From the NCBI RefSeq assembly GCF_029946165.1, contig NZ_JAQSDZ010000026.1, positions 52,808 through 116,807 on the forward strand: 64,000 nucleotides of DNA, in the 5' to 3' direction. Made by a program: the position numbers and the translations under genes. Source of the DNA: Methylotenera sp. GTDB lineage: Bacteria; Pseudomonadota; Gammaproteobacteria; Burkholderiales; Methylophilaceae. Shown piece after piece: positions 16,928 to 25,864 of this stretch (positions are counted from its first letter, which is position 1; every line of letters starts with the position of its first letter). Under the pieces are notes generated by a model. That model was not told the origin of the DNA. It searched no databases and worked only from the letters and a program-made list of their open reading frames with translations.

Positions 16928-18133
16928 ATGGCCATCCATATCCTGCCCAGTTTACTGCCTGACGAAACCATCTACGGTTTGGCCGCGCATATTGGACAGA
17001 TCAATGGATATAGAAGCGATCAAGAAACATGCGAGAAATTGTTTGGAAAAAGCAAACAACCGCGCGTTGCTGATATTGCGGTTAATTTTGCTCATTTCTC
17101 GCGAGCAACAGGAGATGCCTATGGTGACGTGGATCAATTAGTTAGATCAACGACAAGCCTGCCCCTATTTGCAAGACTTGGGCTCTATGACGATTCAAAC
17201 TACAAACAACTAGGCATGAAAGAGCGACTGGGCCTTGCGAGCCTTTCGAATGGTTTTCCGCATCTATGGCGATGGTGTGATTGTTGTGTCGAAGAAGATG
17301 TAAATTTATATGGCGCGCCCTACTGGCATCGAAGACAACAGTTGCCGGGGGTGTTTGTTTGTACCCGGCATAAAATTGCATTAACAGAAATAACGGTTCC
17401 TTTCAGAATGCGGCAGCAATATTTTATGCACCCTAACTCTTTACCCAAGGCAGTGCAGACCAGGCAGACATTTCCAAGCGGCATCGATTTAGAGATGGCA
17501 TTTAATCTGGCCTGCTTTGTGGAGCATGCATCTGAGTGTGAATTTGAGAATGCTGACAACAGTATTCCTTCTGAAGTTATTAATGATCAACTAGCCACCA
17601 TGGGATTTTTAACAAAAAATGGAAAGCTAAGAAAACCAGTTTTCATCCAAGCGCTCCATAGTTTCTTAGAAAACTTTGCTTGCATTGAAGAAGTAGCTTT
17701 ATTGATTAGCAACCGCAATCAAAAGTTATTTACTGAGAAGACATACAATTCAAGCTCCCCTTCAGTCGCTTTGCGAAGAATACTGATCATATTTTGGTTG
17801 TTTGGGGAATGGGATTTATTCTCGGAATATTGTTCATGGCGGAATGTATTCAAAAATAGTAAAAACACTGATGACAAGCTAGAGAAAATATCTCCCCCTG
17901 ACAATCTAAAGGTAGATGATTACTACAATATTTGCATCGAATTTTTGCAACAAAATCCTAATGCCACTCGCTCGGATTTTTCGAGGGCTAATCCAAAATC
18001 ATACAAATGGCTCACAAGAAAAGATAAAGCTTGGATGGGGCTCATTTTCAATGTCACATCACGACGCAATGGTGGTCAATTAGATATGTTCAATGCTTTG
18101 CTCATAGTAAACCAGACACTTAGCACCAGCTAA
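16928..18133 (+). CDS. TniQ/TnsD-family target-site protein 2
   Basis: This is a second, divergent TniQ homologue of 401 residues. The N terminus has LPSLLPDETIYGLAAHIGQINGY, the TniQ signature, and the zinc module has C117, C119, C120, C145 and H148. The C terminus holds KSYKWLTRKDKAWM and NVTSRRNGGQLDMF. It differs strongly in sequence from TniQ1, so the two probably address different targets or act together. The start ATG has only a weak ribosome binding site. A hairpin terminator follows. The last 50 codons resemble the tniQ remnant at 39239-39400. Confidence 0.87.
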   Translation: MAIHILPSLLPDETIYGLAAHIGQINGYRSDQETCEKLFGKSKQPRVADIAVNFAHFSRATGDAYGDVDQLVRSTTSLPLFARLGLYDDSNYKQLGMKERLGLASLSNGFPHLWRWCDCCVEEDVNLYGAPYWHRRQQLPGVFVCTRHKIALTEITVPFRMRQQYFMHPNSLPKAVQTRQTFPSGIDLEMAFNLACFVEHASECEFENADNSIPSEVINDQLATMGFLTKNGKLRKPVFIQALHSFLENFACIEEVALLISNRNQKLFTEKTYNSSSPSVALRRILIIFWLFGEWDLFSEYCSWRNVFKNSKNTDDKLEKISPPDNLKVDDYYNICIEFLQQNPNATRSDFSRANPKSYKWLTRKDKAWMGLIFNVTSRRNGGQLDMFNALLIVNQTLSTS

Positions 18134-18167
18134 AAGCCCATCTGAATACGGCGGAGTGTCTGCTTTT

Positions 18168-18196
18168 AAAGCGGCCTCCGAGTTGGGGTCGCTTTT
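18168..18196 (+). terminator. Terminator after tniQ2
   Basis: AAAGCGGCCTC pairs with GGGGTCGCTTT (two G-T pairs) around a short loop and is followed by TTTT. It lies 35 bp after the tniQ2 stop. Confidence 0.6.
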
Positions 18197-18264
18197 ATGT
18201 ACAGATTTTATCAATTAATAGCCACGTGGTAGCCAGTAAAAACATTAAAGTTTCAATTTCAAAA

Positions 18265-18298
18265 TTCTAGCTTGAGCATAATTATGCTCAAGCTAGAA
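18265..18298. repeat. 34-bp perfect palindrome
   Basis: TTCTAGCTTGAGCATAA (18265-18281) is followed without a spacer by its exact reverse complement (18282-18298). A 17-bp perfect arm is far longer than needed for a terminator, and the downstream T run is missing on the plus strand. It could be a bidirectional terminator for the minus strand, a recombination site or an insertion scar. Confidence 0.8.
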
Positions 18299-18449
18299 AA
18301 TAGGCTATGTGAAAAATCATCTTTATTTTCACTATTATCTAAACTAATATTAACCTACTCAACCATCGCCAACAGGCAGCTTTTGTTGTTACAATGAAAT
18401 GAATATTTTTGCAACAAAGTATCTATCCTGATAAAAAAAAATCTTAAAT

Positions 18450-18884
18450 ATGGCACCATCTGAATTAAACGAAATAAAAAGAATTTATCAGAGTTATGGA
18501 TTTTCATTTGCAAAACAATACGACAACGATGATGTATTAGTATTTACGCTAAAAACTGGATATTTCGACAATGCAGATATAGTGGCCCTAACTGATAGCG
18601 CATCAACAGATAGAGCTTTTGCTGATTACTCCGAAATAGGTTTTGCATGTTAAATTAGAAAGTTTGTTACGCCTCAGCTTGCACAAACCGAACTTTTCAA
18701 AGGCTTCTTTTCAGTTGATTCAATAATTCAAAGATTAGAATCTGACTATGAAAGATTCACTACTGCACTAGTCAAACCTTTTTCTGATGATGCAAAATAT
18801 ACTTATATTAATGCTCCATATCTTATAAACGGTGAAGATGGATTAGCTTCGCCACATGAAGAAATAGTCCCCAAAGCAATGGGA
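18450..18884 (+). pseudogene. Broken gene cut by an IS1111-group element
   Basis: A reading frame starts at the ATG at 18450 (MAPSELNEIKRIYQSYGFSF), meets a TAA at 18651-18653, and continues in the same frame as protein-like sequence (FVTPQLAQTELFKGFFSVDS, then YINAPYLINGEDGLASPHEE) up to the IS boundary at 18885. After the IS a short frame (YTDVQIISSSELSFFIK) may be the continuation. I do not recognise the family; the second part resembles the lead-in to nucleotide-binding or effector domains of defence proteins, but this is a guess. It is disrupted twice, by the stop and by the IS. Confidence 0.5.
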
Positions 18885-18965
18885 TGGACTCCCCCTCCCC
18901 GAAAGGGCAGCGAAGTGTCAAACTGGAGTTTCCAAACAACCAGTGATTGAAAGAAGGAGTCCATC

Positions 18966-19997
18966 ATGAGAATTGTACGAGTTGGCGTAGATTTAGCCAA
19001 GAATGTATTTCAGGTACACGGGGTTGATCACCATGAGAAGACGGTTTGGCAACGCAAGTTGCACCGTGACGAATGGATCCAAATGTTATTGGCTAAGATT
19101 GAACCTGGCTGCGAGATTGGCATGGAAGCCTGCGGTGGTGCTCACCACTGGGCACGGTTACTTCAATCCAAGGGCTATGTCGTCAAACTGATTGCACCAC
19201 AGTTCGTCAAACCCTATGTCAAAAGCAATAAGAATGACGCAAACGATGCAGCAGCCATCTGTGAAGCAATGAGTCGTCCGCATATGCGCTTTGTGAATAT
19301 CAAAACAGTAGAACAGCAAGATATCCAAGCAACCCATCGCGTTCGCGCTGGGTTGATGGAACAACGTAACGCTAAAGCCAATCAGATTCGTGGTCTGGTG
19401 TCTGAATATGGTCTGATTGCGCCTAAAGCATTATCCCACTTGCGTGCCGCAATTCCAGCATGGCTGGAAGATGCGGAGAATGGATTGAGTGGTCGATTCC
19501 GTCGCTTGCTCAATGGTGCATGGTCTGATTTGTTATTACTAGATCAACGTGTGAAAGCGCTCGATCAGGAAATTGAATGGCTTGCAGCCAATGACCCTGT
19601 CGCAACACGATTGCAACAACTGCGTGGCGTGGGGCCGATGATTGCGACAGCCTTACTCGCCACAGTGGGAGATGCCTCTCAGTTTAACAATGGACGGCAG
19701 ATGGCAGCATCCCTAGGATTAACGCCTAAGCAAAAAAGCTCGGGCGGCAAAGACAAACTGCTTGGCATCAGTAAGCGTGGTGATGCCTACGTGCGAAGTT
19801 TATTAGTACATGGCGCCCGTTCGATGATGCAGGTAGCCAAGCACAAAGAAGACCGACTGAGCCAATGGATCACGCGGATTGCCAATAGCCGTCATCCGAA
19901 TATAGCGGCGGTCGCGATGGCAAACAAAACTGTCAGGGTTGCCTGGGCAATGATACGTAAGGGCTTGGATTACCAGCCTGAACTAGCGGCGGCTTAA
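18966..19997 (+). CDS. IS1111-group DEDD transposase
   Basis: The 343-residue protein is a full-length IS110-family recombinase. The N-terminal RuvC-like DEDD domain shows RVGVDLAKNVFQVHG (first D), MEACGG (E) and SNKNDANDAAAI (D, D). The C-terminal Transposase_20 domain has LRGVGPMIATALLA and the serine-containing LGLTPKQKSSGGKDK. The start is an ATG with GAAGGAG upstream. It has no frameshift and could be active. These enzymes are guided by an RNA encoded in the element. Confidence 0.93.
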   Translation: MRIVRVGVDLAKNVFQVHGVDHHEKTVWQRKLHRDEWIQMLLAKIEPGCEIGMEACGGAHHWARLLQSKGYVVKLIAPQFVKPYVKSNKNDANDAAAICEAMSRPHMRFVNIKTVEQQDIQATHRVRAGLMEQRNAKANQIRGLVSEYGLIAPKALSHLRAAIPAWLEDAENGLSGRFRRLLNGAWSDLLLLDQRVKALDQEIEWLAANDPVATRLQQLRGVGPMIATALLATVGDASQFNNGRQMAASLGLTPKQKSSGGKDKLLGISKRGDAYVRSLLVHGARSMMQVAKHKEDRLSQWITRIANSRHPNIAAVAMANKTVRVAWAMIRKGLDYQPELAAA

Positions 19998-20276
19998 GTG
20001 AGTGTCTTATAGTGAGTTAACAAAGGCGTTTGATACGGAGTATTCCATGATGATTGCAACATAAACCGCTTGATGGCCAACAGGTCGAACCGGCGCTGAC
20101 AAACCCCGAGAATGTCTGAGGCATCAAAGCCCGTCAATGCGATAGGGAGCCAGCGCGCGAATAGCCCATCAGGGTCCAGCATCTCAAATTGAGATACAGT
20201 TATCAGAGACCGGATATACGTGAGCAATCAACCAAGTAGCCAAAGAACGGAATATTTGCAATTGAGGGGGAGTCCA
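19998..20276 (+). ncRNA. Candidate bridge/seek RNA region of the IS1111-group element
   Basis: In IS1111-group elements the guide (bridge or seek) RNA is encoded in the noncoding end downstream of the transposase. Here 279 bases lie between the stop codon and the right inverted repeat, with no ORF of note. The RNA boundaries and the loops pairing with target and donor were not worked out. Confidence 0.4.
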
Positions 20277-20379
20277 TATACAGACGTCCAAATTATCTCG
20301 TCCAGTGAGTTATCTTTCTTTATAAAATAAAGTTATAAAGCAGAAGTCAATAAACGTCTATTAAAATGATTGATTACCA

Positions 20380-22038
20380 TTAATCTAAATTAGAATCTGA
20401 CTTTTCTGTGGGCGAGTGAAAGTTTACATTTTTTTCTAACATGGCATTCTTTGCTTCACACATTTTCGACTGTAGCTCAAACGATATAATCACTGTACAA
20501 AACAAATCATCATGACTCAATGCCTTGTCTTTGTAGGGCCTTATATCCTCTAATTTGTAATCAAAATTTACCCCCGTCCAAAGAATGGCTGGCACATGTG
20601 TTTGTTCTTTTGGGGCAATAATGTAGGGTGCAGCGTGTAAATAAATACCATGCTCACCCAAAGACTCTCCATGATCTGCCACGTAAAGCATTGCTGTTTC
20701 ATATTCAGCGTCATGTTTTTTCAGAAAGCCAATGACCTGTGATAAGAAATAGTCCGTATACAAAATGACATTATCATAAGCATTATTAACTTCTTCTTTG
20801 GAGCAGTCTCTTAACTCTCCAGTTTGGCAAGCTGGCTTGAAACGTTCAAACTCTTTTGGATATCTACGATAGTACTCTGGTCCATGGTTACCCATTTGAT
20901 GCAATACAATCAACATGTCTTTATTTTTGTTATCCATGATGTATTTGTCGAGACCACTTAACATTCCAATATCCCTACACTCGCCCTTGCATACTGGGTT
21001 AAGCGTCTGGGTTTTAAAGTCCTCATATTTAACTCTAGTAGCCACGCCTTTTGAGTCTGAATTATTGTCACGCCATAGCACCTCAATACCATTATTTTTG
21101 AGTACATCTAAGAGGTCTTCTTGGTCTAAGGCTTTTTCTTTATCGTAAACAGCACGACCTAACGATGAAAACATACAGGGTACCGATACACTGGTGGATG
21201 TTCCGCATGAACTCACATTACTAAAACTTACGATATTTTCTTTTGCAAGCAATGGATTAGTATCGCGCTTGTAGCCATTGAGAGAAAATCGATCAGCCCG
21301 TGCTGTTTCACCAACCACTAAAATAATAAGTTCTTTTTTGCTGGTGGGGAGATCAGTCAGAACTGCGTCGCCGGCAATGTGTTTAAGAATGCGGTGAGTG
21401 TTATGCACAGACTGTTGCGACAAATACTTAACAGCCGAGTAAGCTGAATAGGTTGGATTGGCATAAAACCTGACGATTTTGTGCTCTCGAATAAACGAGG
21501 TGTAATCTGCTGTAAGGGGAATGATGCACAAGATTATTGCGACAAAGCACAATGCTACAGCTTTTAATCTGGACTTAAACTCAGTTTTAAAATCTTCGGG
21601 TGTTGGACAGTATTTTATAACCAACCATGCAGGAATAATCCCTAATAAGAATGTTCTTATTAGTAAGTTTGTACTAAGCAAACCAGCAAACTCAGCTTTG
21701 CTGGTTTGCATAATGTTATCAATCATTACGGTGTCAATAATCACGCCAAATTGATCCATGTAATATGCAGACTGTGAAGCCACGATTAGAAACAATGCCA
21801 GTATCCAGCGTGTTACTCTTCCATGGCTTATCAATAGTAAAAAGATTGCTGACAGCGCAGTAAAAAATAGCGCCATAGAAATTAAAAAAGGTAGGTTTCT
21901 GCCTGTGAATGGATATATATTTAAAATGCCATGGAATAGTGCGTAATTTCCTGTCAGCATCATAAACAGCGTGACCCAAAGTATTACTTGTGTTTGTGTG
22001 TGTTTAAACAACATGAAAAAATTACTTATGCGTATCAT
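20380..22038 (-). CDS. EptA/MCR-type lipid A phosphoethanolamine transferase
   Basis: This 552-residue inner-membrane enzyme should transfer phosphoethanolamine to lipid A, lowering its negative charge and giving resistance to cationic peptides such as polymyxin. Five membrane helices lie in the first 180 residues, followed by a periplasmic sulfatase-like domain. Metal and catalytic residues are visible: E244 in VVGETARADRF, nucleophile T282 in CGTSTSVSVPCMFS, and VADHGESLGEHG. It is the last gene of a five-gene operon and overlaps the PAP2 stop by 4 bp. The EptA class is clear; the exact acceptor is not. Confidence 0.88.
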   Translation of the reverse strand: MIRISNFFMLFKHTQTQVILWVTLFMMLTGNYALFHGILNIYPFTGRNLPFLISMALFFTALSAIFLLLISHGRVTRWILALFLIVASQSAYYMDQFGVIIDTVMIDNIMQTSKAEFAGLLSTNLLIRTFLLGIIPAWLVIKYCPTPEDFKTEFKSRLKAVALCFVAIILCIIPLTADYTSFIREHKIVRFYANPTYSAYSAVKYLSQQSVHNTHRILKHIAGDAVLTDLPTSKKELIILVVGETARADRFSLNGYKRDTNPLLAKENIVSFSNVSSCGTSTSVSVPCMFSSLGRAVYDKEKALDQEDLLDVLKNNGIEVLWRDNNSDSKGVATRVKYEDFKTQTLNPVCKGECRDIGMLSGLDKYIMDNKNKDMLIVLHQMGNHGPEYYRRYPKEFERFKPACQTGELRDCSKEEVNNAYDNVILYTDYFLSQVIGFLKKHDAEYETAMLYVADHGESLGEHGIYLHAAPYIIAPKEQTHVPAILWTGVNFDYKLEDIRPYKDKALSHDDLFCTVIISFELQSKMCEAKNAMLEKNVNFHSPTEKSDSNLD

Positions 22039-22745
22039 GATGAAGCTTTCTTATTGAGATAAGTCGTTGTTAAAGTCAGCATTGTTAAAATAGTTAAGCT
22101 TGCTAACCATGTAGACCAAAGCGTATGGAATAAAAAGTGTGCGCCTCGCATTTGCTGAACCCAGCCCAGCGTAAAACCCAAAGCAATGCCTGCAAAAAAT
22201 ACCACCAATGCTTTTTTCGGGTTATGTGGCAACCAAAAGATTAAGAACGCTGCCAACCATAGCCCGACAGTTGCATGCCCAGCTGGAAAACAATGTCCAG
22301 CGACCATGCCATCAGGCAACGCATCAAACAATTTTAAAAAAGGAGCGCTACCCCCATAACGGTCGATACTCCATGGGCAATGCAAAGAGAAAAAATGTCT
22401 TACACCATGGATTACTGCTGGAACAGTTACCGATGCCGCTGAAACAAAACGTAAGCGAAATCTCAATAAGGGGCTAATTCTTTCCCAACGAAAAACTGCA
22501 TCTAACACAGTCATTGAAATTAAAAGATAGCCAAACCAAACAATCACGTTTTTAACATAGCTATGCATGAAGTCGTTTGCGAACCAAGTATCTGCCCAAG
22601 GGAAACGCTTTAACGATTCATCGTAATAAAAATCCTCAATCATCAAATCAATATTGGTGAAACGACCAATGGCTAAAATTAAAACTGCTGAAATCATTAA
22701 CATCAGCCACGCCTGTTGATAATGCATTTTTTGACTTTTAAACAT
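22035..22745 (-). CDS. PAP2-family membrane phosphatase
   Basis: A 236-residue integral membrane protein with about six helices and the PAP2 phosphatase signature spread over KYFG-like, AGHCFPAGHATVGLW (second motif SGH-type, here PAGHAT) and LGFTLGWVQQMRGAHFLFHTLW (third motif with R and H). Such proteins remove phosphate from undecaprenyl pyrophosphate or lipid A. PAP2 genes are often paired with eptA, and here the two overlap by 4 bp. The natural substrate cannot be decided. Confidence 0.82.
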   Translation of the reverse strand: MFKSQKMHYQQAWLMLMISAVLILAIGRFTNIDLMIEDFYYDESLKRFPWADTWFANDFMHSYVKNVIVWFGYLLISMTVLDAVFRWERISPLLRFRLRFVSAASVTVPAVIHGVRHFFSLHCPWSIDRYGGSAPFLKLFDALPDGMVAGHCFPAGHATVGLWLAAFLIFWLPHNPKKALVVFFAGIALGFTLGWVQQMRGAHFLFHTLWSTWLASLTILTMLTLTTTYLNKKASS

Positions 22746-22753
22746 CGTTTACT

Positions 22754-25700
22754 TTAAACCTTTCTCTCAAGATAGCTATTGTTTATATTTTTCATGCCGT
22801 ATTTTAAAAAGATAGCAGGCAACAAAAGTAAATTTAAAATAGTCGAAGTGAGTAAGCCACTCACCACAACAATCGCGAGTGGATACTCTATTTCATAACC
22901 AGAAATTGGACCTTTAAATACAATTGGCAATAGTGCCAGCGAAGTTGCAAGTGCCGTCATTAAAATGGGGACTAGCCGCTCATTTGAACCGCGCTTAATC
23001 AGTTCAATACTACTCAGCTCAAGCTTTTCACTCAACATCAAATGTCGATAATGGCTGATAAGTAAAATACCGTTTCTAGCCGCAATACCTAATACAGCAA
23101 TAAAACCAACCATTGAGCCAAGCGAAACAACGCCGCCTGAAATCAGCACCCCAATAACTCCACCAACGAATGCAAACGGTAAAGATGCAACTAATACAAG
23201 TGTGTGTCGATAAGATTTAAAATCTGCGTACACGATTAATACAATTGCTAGTAACATCAAAATAGATAGCCCAGCCAGCCTGTTTCTGGCTGCTTTTTGC
23301 GCTGTGTATTCACCCAAAAATTGCGGGTAATAACCAGCTGGAAACTGCATCTTTAACACACTATTTTCAATATCAGCTGCAACTGCACCTAAATCTCTGT
23401 TTTTAGCATTGGACACAATATCTATACGTCTAGATACCGCTTCTCGCTTAATTTCATTTGGCATACCAATAAAATAAACATCTGCCACATCTTTTATCCT
23501 TAATTGCGACCCAAAAGGCGAGTCAATAGGTAACTGCTGAATGGCTGATAAATCTGATTTGCTACTGGTATTGCCGATAATGACGACATCTAATTTTTGC
23601 TGAGACTCATACACTTCACCAACTTTTATTCCCTTTAGTACCATACTGGTCACTTTACGTATATCGTTTGTATTAATTCCATAGCTTTGTGCGGCATCTT
23701 GTTTAAGACGTATTTCAATTTGCGGAACCAATACCTGCGGCTCAATTTTTAAATCTGTAACACCATCAACCAATTGCATAGTGTTTTTGATTGCTTCTGC
23801 CTGTTGCCGCAATACCGCTAAATCAGGACCAAAAAGCCGCACCACAATGCTAGAGCTAGTGCCTGATAACACTTCTTTACTGCGCTCTTTTAAATACGTT
23901 TGTACATCTGCAAAAATGCCCGAGTAGCCTTGCATTGCATTCTTGATTGACGCTACAGTTTTATCATAATTAACTTCAGGGTCAACGCTAATCCATAGCT
24001 CAGTAAAGTTTGGGCCGACTACTTCATCTGCTGCTTCTGCACGACCAATGTGCGCACCAAAATTATTAACCCCTGGAATGGCAAGCAAGTCGTTACTCGC
24101 ACGAATGCTCATTTTTTTCATCTGTTCAATAGATGAGCCAGGTCGCTCAAGAAAATGCATTAAGAAGTCGGTTTCTTCAAATTCGGGTAAAAACTCCGAT
24201 CCTAAAAACAGTGAGCCAACACCTGTCATTGAAAACGCTAGTACAGTGGTGATAACAACTTTTTTGGGATTGATTAAAACTAAATCTAATATATTTGCAT
24301 AACGGCTACGTAACCAAGTGACTTGGCTTATTTCTTGTTCATCCGAATCAGATTTCAACAAAAAGTAAGATAAAGCAGGCGTAACCGTGAGCGCAACAAC
24401 TAACGACGCTAGAATGGCAAGCAAATAAGCGGTGGCTAATGGTTTAAAAAAAGCGCCTGCAATGCCATCTAAAAATAAAACTGGCAGAAACACCACCATC
24501 ACTATCATGGTGGCGTACACCACAGAGCTACGCACTTCTAATGAAGCATTTACAATCACCTTGAGTTTGGATTTAGGTACCACTAAAAGTTGGTTTAATT
24601 TTAAGCGTCTGATAATGTTCTCTACATCGATAATGGCATCATCAACCACCTCGCCTAATGCAATCACTAGGCCTGCAATCACCATGGTATTGATGCCAAT
24701 ATTAAATGCGGTTAGTACTAATACAGCCGTGATTAAAGACAATGGAATAGCGCAAATACTGATGAACGCAGCACGTTTGTTGCGTAAAAAAATCATCAAA
24801 ATGACCATCACTAAAATCGCACCAATCAGCAGTGCATTTTGTAGGTTTTGAATCGCGCGTTCAATAAAGGTCGCTGGTCTAAAAATGGTTGAATCAATCT
24901 CAAGCTGATGAAGCGCTGGCTTTAGCTCAGTCAGTGCAAGTTCCACATTTTTAGTGACTTCAATTGTATTAGCATTCGGATGTTTTTCTACTATCAACAA
25001 TAGTCCATCCCCATTGTTAATAACAGCATCGCCTATGGGTGGGGGACTACCAATCGTAATTTCAGCCACATCTCCTAGTTTAACGGCCGAACCGTTTTTA
25101 AAATCCACCACTGTTTTTGCAAGTTCTTCAGGTTGCGTACTTAAATTTTTATGTCGCAGTGCGATACGTTGATTCGGCGTATCAACAAAGCCGCCTGACT
25201 CTATGCTAGATGCATCGCCAACTGCTTTCATTATTTGTGGCATGCTTAGGCCAAACGCACGCAAACGGTTAGGATCAATTATTATTTGTAATTGCTTGTC
25301 GCGCTGTCCCCAAACAGCAACATTCGCAACCCCAGCGACAGACATTAACCTAGGCCGTATCGTCCACATGGTTAAGTTGCTGACATCCATTTGTGATAAC
25401 TGTTTTGAAGAAACGCCAATTTTCAATACCCGCGAAAGGGATGACAATGGCGGCATTAACACAGGTGGTTTTGCGACAACAGGTAATCTAGATGCTGCAA
25501 GGCTTAATCGCTCTTGTACAAACTGTCTTGCTTCATGGATATCCGTACCTTCCTCAAAAAGCATAACCACAGAAGATAACCCCACAACAGATTTAGAGCG
25601 TAGTGTTTTAAGTTGCGGTGTTCCATTTAGCATTTGCTCTAATGGCATACTAATGAGTTGCTCGGTTTCTTCGGTAGATAGTCCTGGGGCTTCAGTCTGA

Positions 25701-25846
25701 ATTTCGACTTTGATGGGCGCAAACTCTGGGAATACATCTAAAGGCGCTTGCTTTGCTGCAAATAAGCCCACTAGTATGAGTATTAAAGAAAACAACAGCA
25801 CTGCATGACGATTATTAACTGACGCATAAATAATATTTTTTAACAT
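22754..25846 (-). CDS. RND efflux pump, heavy-metal (HME) subfamily type
   Basis: This 1030-residue inner-membrane proton-driven transporter is the pump of a tripartite efflux system. It has the RND layout: helix 1 near residues 15-32, a large periplasmic loop, helices 2-6 (about 335-480), a second loop and helices 8-12 near the end. It resembles CzcA/CusA in [20 protein letters not shown] and in helix 4, which reads [20 protein letters not shown]. That motif differs from the zinc/cobalt (DFGxxxDGAxxxVEN) and copper/silver signatures, so the substrate remains open. It is 18 bp after the adaptor gene and 8 bp before the PAP2 gene. Confidence 0.85.
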   Translation of the reverse strand: MLKNIIYASVNNRHAVLLFSLILILVGLFAAKQAPLDVFPEFAPIKVEIQTEAPGLSTEETEQLISMPLEQMLNGTPQLKTLRSKSVVGLSSVVMLFEEGTDIHEARQFVQERLSLAASRLPVVAKPPVLMPPLSSLSRVLKIGVSSKQLSQMDVSNLTMWTIRPRLMSVAGVANVAVWGQRDKQLQIIIDPNRLRAFGLSMPQIMKAVGDASSIESGGFVDTPNQRIALRHKNLSTQPEELAKTVVDFKNGSAVKLGDVAEITIGSPPPIGDAVINNGDGLLLIVEKHPNANTIEVTKNVELALTELKPALHQLEIDSTIFRPATFIERAIQNLQNALLIGAILVMVILMIFLRNKRAAFISICAIPLSLITAVLVLTAFNIGINTMVIAGLVIALGEVVDDAIIDVENIIRRLKLNQLLVVPKSKLKVIVNASLEVRSSVVYATMIVMVVFLPVLFLDGIAGAFFKPLATAYLLAILASLVVALTVTPALSYFLLKSDSDEQEISQVTWLRSRYANILDLVLINPKKVVITTVLAFSMTGVGSLFLGSEFLPEFEETDFLMHFLERPGSSIEQMKKMSIRASNDLLAIPGVNNFGAHIGRAEAADEVVGPNFTELWISVDPEVNYDKTVASIKNAMQGYSGIFADVQTYLKERSKEVLSGTSSSIVVRLFGPDLAVLRQQAEAIKNTMQLVDGVTDLKIEPQVLVPQIEIRLKQDAAQSYGINTNDIRKVTSMVLKGIKVGEVYESQQKLDVVIIGNTSSKSDLSAIQQLPIDSPFGSQLRIKDVADVYFIGMPNEIKREAVSRRIDIVSNAKNRDLGAVAADIENSVLKMQFPAGYYPQFLGEYTAQKAARNRLAGLSILMLLAIVLIVYADFKSYRHTLVLVASLPFAFVGGVIGVLISGGVVSLGSMVGFIAVLGIAARNGILLISHYRHLMLSEKLELSSIELIKRGSNERLVPILMTALATSLALLPIVFKGPISGYEIEYPLAIVVVSGLLTSTILNLLLLPAIFLKYGMKNINNSYLERKV

Positions 25847-25864
25847 GACTAGATACCCGTCGGA

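Larger units (their letters stand above)
18134..18449. other. Intergenic region after tniQ2
   Basis: No gene is seen. The region contains the terminator at 18168-18196 and a 34-bp perfect palindrome at 18265-18298. No copies of the TnsB-site repeat are present, so this is not an old transposon end. Confidence 0.5.
18885..20276 (+). mobile_element. IS110-family element, IS1111 group
   Basis: An intact DEDD transposase gene is bounded by inverted repeats TGGACTCCCCCT (18885-18896) and AGGGGGAGTCCA (20265-20276). Short inverted repeats near the ends and a long noncoding stretch after the transposase are typical of the IS1111 group. No target duplication is expected or seen. The exact outer limits may extend a few bases beyond the repeats. 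Confidence 0.88.

Noticed and set aside
18134..20379. Possible nearer right end of the Tn7-like element, after tniQ2
   Set aside because: No copy of the 18-bp TnsB-site unit and no ACA terminus followed by ACTGC was found here, while 39417-39488 has all of them.
8585..20379. CRISPR-associated transposon (CAST)
   Set aside because: The TnsABC/TniQ set was reason to look, but no Cas5/6/7/8, Cas12k, CRISPR repeat or guide-like sequence was seen anywhere in the element.
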